64,000 nucleotides of DNA from Methylophaga sp. (GTDB lineage Bacteria > Pseudomonadota > Gammaproteobacteria > Nitrosococcales > Methylophagaceae): positions 292,403 through 356,402 of the forward strand of contig PAJP01000005.1 of the NCBI GenBank assembly GCA_002706095.1, written 5' to 3'. The notes under the pieces are model-generated. The model was not told the DNA's origin, searched no databases, and worked only from the letters and a program-made list of their open reading frames with translations. A program made the translations under genes and the position numbers. This document shows, piece after piece, positions 58,903 through 64,000 of this stretch. Position 1 is the first letter of the stretch. The number at the start of each line of letters is the position of its first letter.

Positions 58903-59859
58903 TTATCCCTCAAAAGCGCCGTAATTCAGCAGCTTTTCCTGACGGCGTTTGATTAATTTATCAGCAGGGAGTTTTTCTAACTCTTTCAGTTTATTTTCAA
59001 TGGCTTGTTTGACGCGTTTTGCCATTTCAGGCACGTTACGATGCGCACCGCCTAAAGGCTCAGCGACAACTTCATCGATCAGTTTCAATTCTTTCAGTCG
59101 TGAAGAAGTCACACCTAATGTGGCTGCGGCATCTGAGGCTTTTTCGGCACTCTTCCATAAAATAGATGCACAACCTTCAGGGGAAATCACCGAGTAAATA
59201 CCGTATTCAAGCATCATCAGATGATCAGCAACACCTACAGCTAATGCGCCACCAGAACCACCTTCACCAATGACTGTACTGATAATGGGCGTTTTTAATT
59301 GTGCCATTTCAAACAGATTACGGGCAATCGCTTCACTTTGACCACGTTCTTCAGCACCGATGCCAGGATAAGCGCCAGGCGTGTCAATGAAGGTAATCAC
59401 AGGCATGCCAAAGCGTTCTGCCATTTTCATCACACGCAATGCTTTACGATAACCTTCTGGTCTTGGCATACCAAAGTTTCTGGCGACTTTTTCTTTGGTG
59501 TCACGCCCTTTTTGATGGCCAATCGCCACAACAGGACGACCATTTAAACGACCGATCCCGGCGACCAAAGCCGCATCATCAGCGTACGTGCGATCACCGT
59601 GCAGTTCTTCGAAGTCTGTCAGAAGTAATTTAATGTAATCAAGGGTGTATGGGCGCTGTGGATGACGCGCCATTTGTGTGATTTGCCAGGGCGTTAATGA
59701 AGCGAAAATCGATTTTGTCAGACTTTCACTTTTTTCCTTTAACTTTTGAATCTCTTCAGTGATATTTAAATCACTGTCATTACTCATGTAGCGCAACTCA
59801 TCAATTTTCGCTTCGAGCTCAGCGATGGGTTGTTCGTAGTCAAGGAAATTTAACTGCAT
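58903..59859 (-). CDS. accA: Acetyl-CoA carboxylase carboxyltransferase subunit alpha
   Basis: 318 residues. With AccD it transfers CO2 from biotin to acetyl-CoA, committing carbon to fatty acids. The start [16 protein letters not shown] and the carboxyltransferase blocks [32 protein letters not shown] and [16 protein letters not shown] are typical. It normally follows dnaE directly; here a PilU-type gene is between them. Confidence 0.98.
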   Translation of the reverse strand: MQLNFLDYEQPIAELEAKIDELRYMSNDSDLNITEEIQKLKEKSESLTKSIFASLTPWQITQMARHPQRPYTLDYIKLLLTDFEELHGDRTYADDAALVAGIGRLNGRPVVAIGHQKGRDTKEKVARNFGMPRPEGYRKALRVMKMAERFGMPVITFIDTPGAYPGIGAEERGQSEAIARNLFEMAQLKTPIISTVIGEGGSGGALAVGVADHLMMLEYGIYSVISPEGCASILWKSAEKASDAAATLGVTSSRLKELKLIDEVVAEPLGGAHRNVPEMAKRVKQAIENKLKELEKLPADKLIKRRQEKLLNYGAFEG

Positions 59860-59918
59860 CAGGATTACCTTAGATATTCAAAAATGGGTGAATTATACAC
59901 ATTAAGCCAGTGAGACAC

Positions 59919-61019
59919 TTAGCTGAGAATTAATTCATCTGGTGTGTCTGACCCGGCACTGTCGTCACCAAGACGAATAGCCAGACTCAAATCATTACGC
60001 GAATCGGCATTCATTAATGCGTCTTCTTCTGTGATCTTACCACTGCGATACAGACCGAGCAGCGCCTGATCAAATGTAATGGTACCTTTTTCGTTACTGT
60101 CACGCATGGCATCTTTGATACTGCCAATTTCTCCTTTATTGATCAAATCTGAGATATATGGAGAATTCAGCATGACCTCAACGGCAGGTACACGCCCTGC
60201 ATCCTTGGTTGGCAATAATCGTTGAGAAATAATGGCTCGCAAATTAAGCGATAAATCCATTAATAGCTGTCGGTGCAAAATTTCAGGGAAAAAGTTAATA
60301 ATTCTGTCTAATGCCTGATTGGCGTTATTAGCGTGCAATGTCGCCAGACAGAGATGACCCGTTTCAGCATAGTTAATCGCGTGTTTCATTGTTTCCATAT
60401 CACGGATTTCACCAATAAGAATGACGTCGGGCGCTTCACGCAAGGCATTTTTTAAGGCGTTTTCATAAGATAAAGTATCAATACCCACTTCACGCTGTTG
60501 CACGATTGAGCGTTCATGTTTGTGCACAAACTCCAGCGGATCTTCAATAGTGAGAATATGTGAACTGGAATTACGGTTGCGATGACCTATCATCGATGCC
60601 AGCGTGGTTGACTTGCCTGAACCTGTTGCCCCCACCACCAGAATCAGTCCACGTTTTTCCATGACCACATCACCGAGCACATCAGGCAAACCAATTTGTT
60701 CAAAGGTTGGAATGGAGGTTCTGATATAACGAATCACGATAGAACACTCGCCACGCTGACGGAAAATATTGACCCGGAAACGCCCCACGCCTTTCAGAGG
60801 AACAGCAAAGTTCATCTCAAGTGTGCTTTCAAATTCCTTTGCCTGCTCATCCGTCATCATCGAATAAGCCATTTCTTTCACATCACCGGGCGCTAATTTC
60901 TGGGTGCCAACCGGTCTGATGACGCCCTGAATTTTGATATGGGGTTCAGTGCCAGTGCAGAAAAACATATCTGAGGCATCCTTGTCTGCCATCAGTCTGA
61001 AATAAGGTGTCATATCCAC
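59919..61019 (-). CDS. pilU: PilU-type retraction ATPase
   Basis: 366 residues from a GTG at 61019 with GAGGA 8 nt before it (ATG two codons on is an alternative). PAS-like N-domain DASDMFFCTGTEPHIKIQG, Walker A GATGSGKST (130-138), LTIEDPLEF, Walker B APDVILIGEIRD and TGHLCLATLHANN. The DMFFCTGTEP start and extended C-terminus resemble PilU more than PilT. It normally supports PilT in twitching. It is not next to pilus genes here but between dnaE and accA. Confidence 0.9.
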   Translation of the reverse strand: MDMTPYFRLMADKDASDMFFCTGTEPHIKIQGVIRPVGTQKLAPGDVKEMAYSMMTDEQAKEFESTLEMNFAVPLKGVGRFRVNIFRQRGECSIVIRYIRTSIPTFEQIGLPDVLGDVVMEKRGLILVVGATGSGKSTTLASMIGHRNRNSSSHILTIEDPLEFVHKHERSIVQQREVGIDTLSYENALKNALREAPDVILIGEIRDMETMKHAINYAETGHLCLATLHANNANQALDRIINFFPEILHRQLLMDLSLNLRAIISQRLLPTKDAGRVPAVEVMLNSPYISDLINKGEIGSIKDAMRDSNEKGTITFDQALLGLYRSGKITEEDALMNADSRNDLSLAIRLGDDSAGSDTPDELILS

Positions 61020-61114
61020 TTTGCGGGTCCTCTTGCAACAATGCTCAGATAGTGTATTTATCCTACAACAATGCGAATGTGCATACTATTATGCGTTTCA
61101 CGCTTTTCGAGTGC

Positions 61115-64000
61115 TCAATTTGTCATCGTAGCACGGTATCGAACGGTGACGTTTTGACTTTCCGGCAACATAGCTAACTGACTCATCAAAGTATCGCTGG
61201 GGGTAACCTGCCAGTCATCACCTAACATAATTACCGTGCTTGCCTGTTCGTTCTGATATAACAACTCCAGTGATAAAGCACCACCCTTGAAAGGCGTCAG
61301 CGTATTTTTCATTTGTTCTATCCACTGACTGACCTTGTCTTTATTATCAATATTAATCTGGAGAGAATGACCAAACGCTTCGCGCGCTCCAGTGATATCA
61401 AACACTTTTTCTGCTGTCGTGGCTAGGCCCCCAGTGAAGTTGTCCTGTCCGATTTTGCCTTGAATCACTACCAGCTTGTCAGGCTGAATAAAGCTCTGAT
61501 ATTGGTCATAAACATCGGCAAACACTCGCACTTCCAGACGACCACTCTGATCATCCAATGTGATAAAAGCCATACGGCCGCCATTTTTTGACTTCATGGT
61601 GCGAATCGCCACCACCAAGCCAGCGGTTAACACTGGCTTTTCATTACGCTGATACCCTTTAGATTCAGGCGCATCCAGTTCATTTATGCGTTTGGGGATG
61701 AATTCAGCCAATTCTTGTTGATAACGATCAATCGGATGACCACTCAGGTATAAACCCAGGGTGTCTTTTTCAGCCTGTAATAAATGTTCTTCTGCCCACT
61801 CCGCGGCCTGTTCCAGAGGTTCATCCTGACCGCTATCAACTTCCGGACTGAGTCCAAACAGATCATTCTGACCACTGTCTTTATTACGCCGGTGTTGATC
61901 GGCGATCTGCATCGCTTTTGTCAGGCTGGCCTCAATACTGGCGCGGTGTCCACCGAGAGAGTCCATGGCGCCCGCTTTCACAAGCGACTCCATCACCCGA
62001 CGGTTAATCTTACGCATATCAACCCGGCGACAAAAATCATACAAAGAACTGAAGGTTTCGCCCTGTTCACGCTCAGATACAATACCGGCCAGGGCAGACT
62101 CACCCACGCCTTTAATTGCGCCTAAGCCATAACGAATCGTTCTTTCATCTTCCACGGTAAATTTGATTTTGCTGTGATTCACATCAGGTGGTAGCACCTT
62201 CAGTTTCATATCACGACACTCATCAATCAAGCCAACGACTTTATCCGTATTATCCATATCCGCAGATAAGACGGCTGCCATAAACGCGGCAGGATAATGG
62301 GCTTTTAACCAGGCGGTTTGATAAGCGACTAAGGCATAAGCCGCCGAATGAGATTTGTTAAAACCATACTCAGCGAATTTTTCCATCAAGTCGAAAATCG
62401 GTCCGGCTTCTTTTTCCTCAATGCCCCGTTTAGCTGCCCCTTCGAGGAACAATAAACGTTGTTTGGCCATTTCTTCCGGTTTTTTCTTACCCATTGCACG
62501 GCGCAACATATCGGCGCCACCCAGGCTATAGTTCGCCAGGATCTGGGCGATTTGCATAACCTGTTCCTGATAGACAATGACTCCATAGGTTGGCTTCAAT
62601 ACAGGCTCAAGATCGGGATGAGGGTAATCAACTTTTGCTCGACCATGTTTACGGTTAACAAAGTCATCTACCATGCCCGATTGCAATGGACCAGGACGGA
62701 ATAACGCCACCAAGGCCACGATATCCTCAAAATTATCAGGTTGTAAGCGTTTAACCAGCTCTTTCATCCCACGCGATTCAAGCTGGAATACGGCGGTTGT
62801 TTCACAACGCTTCAATAAAGCGTAGGTTGGTTTATCGTCCAATGGTAGATTGGCAATATCGATTTTATCGGCGTCTTCTTTAGGTAGCAGCGTGCGGACG
62901 TTTTTCATTGCCCAGTCAATCACTGTCAGCGTTTTTAGGCCCAGAAAGTCAAACTTCACCAGACCGACACTCTCCACATCATCTTTATCAAACTGAGAGA
63001 CAAGACCAGCACCATTGTGCTCACTATAAATTGGCGTGTACTCGGTCAATACTTTTGGCGCGATAACAACACCACCGGCATGTTTACCGACGTTTCTGGT
63101 TAAGCCCTCCAGCTGTAAAGCGAGGTCAATCAGGGTTTTGACTTCTTCCTCATTGTCATAACGCTCTTTCAGCAATGGCTCTTGTTCCATCGCTTTGCTG
63201 AGTGTCATCTTTAATTCAAACGGGACTAATTTTGCGAGCTGATCAACAAAGCCATAGGGATGACCTAATACACGGCCGACATCACGCAATACCGCTTTGG
63301 CTGCCATGGTCCCGAAGGTAATAATCTGTGATACGTGATCCCGACCATAATGTTGTGACACATATTCAATAACCCGGTCACGACCATCCATACAAAAGTC
63401 GACGTCAAAGTCGGGCAAAGAAACACGCTCAGGGTTAAGAAAACGTTCAAACAGCAAGTCATATTGCAAGGGATCAAGGTCGGTGATTTTTAAGGCATAA
63501 GCCACCAGAGAACCTGCACCCGAACCCCGTCCTGGCCCAACCGGCACATCATTATTCTTCGCCCACTGGATGAAGTCAGCAACGATCAAGAAGTAGCCTG
63601 GGAAGCCCATTTGGTTGATAACATCCAGCTCAATCTGCAAACGCTCTTCATAGCGTGCTTTATTCGCTTCTCTGTCGGCTTCGTCGGGGAACAATACTTC
63701 TAAGCGTTCAGCAAGGCCTTTGAAAGATTCTTCACTGAAAAACTGCTCAATGGTCATGTCCTCTGGTACTGGGAAGTCAGGCAGATAATGCTCACCCAGT
63801 GTCAGTTGCAGATTACAACGTTTGGCAATTTCAACCGTATTTTCTATTGCTTCAGGAATGTCATCAAATAAGGCGGTCATCTCTTCAGCACTTCGAAGAT
63901 ATTGATGCTCCGAGTAATTCCTTGGACGACGTGGGTCATCCAGCTGACGACCTTCATGAATACAGACTTTGGCTTCATGTGCTTCAAATTGATCAGGGGT
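61115..64000 (-). CDS. dnaE: DNA polymerase III alpha subunit, 5' part beyond window
   Basis: The last 961 residues are present; the frame stays open to base 64000 with KVCIHEGRQLDDPRRPRNYS upstream of the first in-window ATG, so the gene starts outside the window and most of the PHP domain is missing. Replicative polymerase catalytic subunit. The palm has GPGRGSGAGSLVAYALKITD and the catalytic aspartates in LPDFDVDFCMDGRDR. Fingers, a tandem helix-hairpin-helix region and an OB-fold (about the last 250 residues, with GGRMAFITLDDQSGRLEV) follow. Type DnaE1 by its place before accA. Confidence 0.98.
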   Translation of the reverse strand, partial: TPDQFEAHEAKVCIHEGRQLDDPRRPRNYSEHQYLRSAEEMTALFDDIPEAIENTVEIAKRCNLQLTLGEHYLPDFPVPEDMTIEQFFSEESFKGLAERLEVLFPDEADREANKARYEERLQIELDVINQMGFPGYFLIVADFIQWAKNNDVPVGPGRGSGAGSLVAYALKITDLDPLQYDLLFERFLNPERVSLPDFDVDFCMDGRDRVIEYVSQHYGRDHVSQIITFGTMAAKAVLRDVGRVLGHPYGFVDQLAKLVPFELKMTLSKAMEQEPLLKERYDNEEEVKTLIDLALQLEGLTRNVGKHAGGVVIAPKVLTEYTPIYSEHNGAGLVSQFDKDDVESVGLVKFDFLGLKTLTVIDWAMKNVRTLLPKEDADKIDIANLPLDDKPTYALLKRCETTAVFQLESRGMKELVKRLQPDNFEDIVALVALFRPGPLQSGMVDDFVNRKHGRAKVDYPHPDLEPVLKPTYGVIVYQEQVMQIAQILANYSLGGADMLRRAMGKKKPEEMAKQRLLFLEGAAKRGIEEKEAGPIFDLMEKFAEYGFNKSHSAAYALVAYQTAWLKAHYPAAFMAAVLSADMDNTDKVVGLIDECRDMKLKVLPPDVNHSKIKFTVEDERTIRYGLGAIKGVGESALAGIVSEREQGETFSSLYDFCRRVDMRKINRRVMESLVKAGAMDSLGGHRASIEASLTKAMQIADQHRRNKDSGQNDLFGLSPEVDSGQDEPLEQAAEWAEEHLLQAEKDTLGLYLSGHPIDRYQQELAEFIPKRINELDAPESKGYQRNEKPVLTAGLVVAIRTMKSKNGGRMAFITLDDQSGRLEVRVFADVYDQYQSFIQPDKLVVIQGKIGQDNFTGGLATTAEKVFDITGAREAFGHSLQINIDNKDKVSQWIEQMKNTLTPFKGGALSLELLYQNEQASTVIMLGDDWQVTPSDTLMSQLAMLPESQNVTVRYRATMTN

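Noticed and set aside
61784..62125. 113-codon frame antisense to dnaE
   Set aside because: Shadow of a well-conserved gene; no independent support.

Overview
The window is a stretch of gammaproteobacterial chromosome with moderate to low GC and dense coding. There are no rRNA genes, insertion sequences, prophages or CRISPR arrays. Conserved gene orders place it in the Gammaproteobacteria: lptD-surA-pdxA-ksgA, lptF/lptG divergent from pepA-holC-valS, sufR-B-C-D-S-U-T, ampD divergent from nadC, and dnaE-(pilU)-accA-tilS-pyrG-kdsA-eno-ftsB-ispD-ispF-truD. A MoxY-type sensor kinase, two PepSY metal-binding-like proteins and a TonB-dependent receptor suggest a methylotroph of the Methylophaga kind. 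That is inference; no methanol dehydrogenase gene is present.

Layout. 1-5.3 kb: end of a peptide-transporter binding-protein gene, fabI, a dicarboxylate-type symporter, ppiD, and hupB followed by tRNA-Val and tRNA-Asp. 5.3-10.7 kb: the outer-membrane biogenesis operon lptD-surA-pdxA-ksgA. 10.9-11.3 kb: tRNA-Ala and two identical tRNA-Glu genes. 11.4-18.6 kb: lptG/lptF, then pepA, holC and valS. 18.6-23.1 kb: a tandem-PepSY secreted protein, NAD malic enzyme, and a LuxR-type response regulator with its MoxY-like sensor kinase. 23.4-37.3 kb: a single-strand locus for a type IV filament. It holds three prepilins, a PilM-PilN fusion, PilO-like, PilT-like, GspE/PilB-like, GspF/PilC-like and PilP/MshK-like proteins, a secretin, and an O-antigen-ligase-like glycan transferase. 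37.3-43.4 kb: the SUF iron-sulphur operon with its Rrf2 regulator. 43.6-45.8 kb: an FKBP isomerase, ampD and nadC. 45.9-48.8 kb: a second tandem-PepSY protein and a TonB-dependent receptor with a sigma-54-like promoter. 48.9-64 kb: cysG, a DUF1223 protein, truD, ispF, ispD, ftsB, eno, kdsA, pyrG, tilS, accA, pilU and the 3' part of dnaE.

The two most interesting parts are the following. (1) The filament locus resembles MSHA and type II secretion but has its own features. These are two helical-hairpin motifs of the GspE N-domain type inside the PilM-like half of the PilMN fusion, a secretin with a roughly 165-residue C-terminal extension, a first prepilin with a 39-residue leader and an acidic tail, and a terminator after that prepilin gene. 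(2) A possible metal-response group consists of the paired PepSY paralogues, an Asp-rich TonB receptor and the MoxY-like two-component system. By analogy with lanthanide-responsive methylotrophs it could handle rare-earth or other hard cations.

Regulatory signals visible directly include a near-perfect palindrome over the sufR -10 box, a perfect 23-bp palindrome in the valS leader, a consensus promoter before the tRNA cluster, and paired terminators at several convergent ends.
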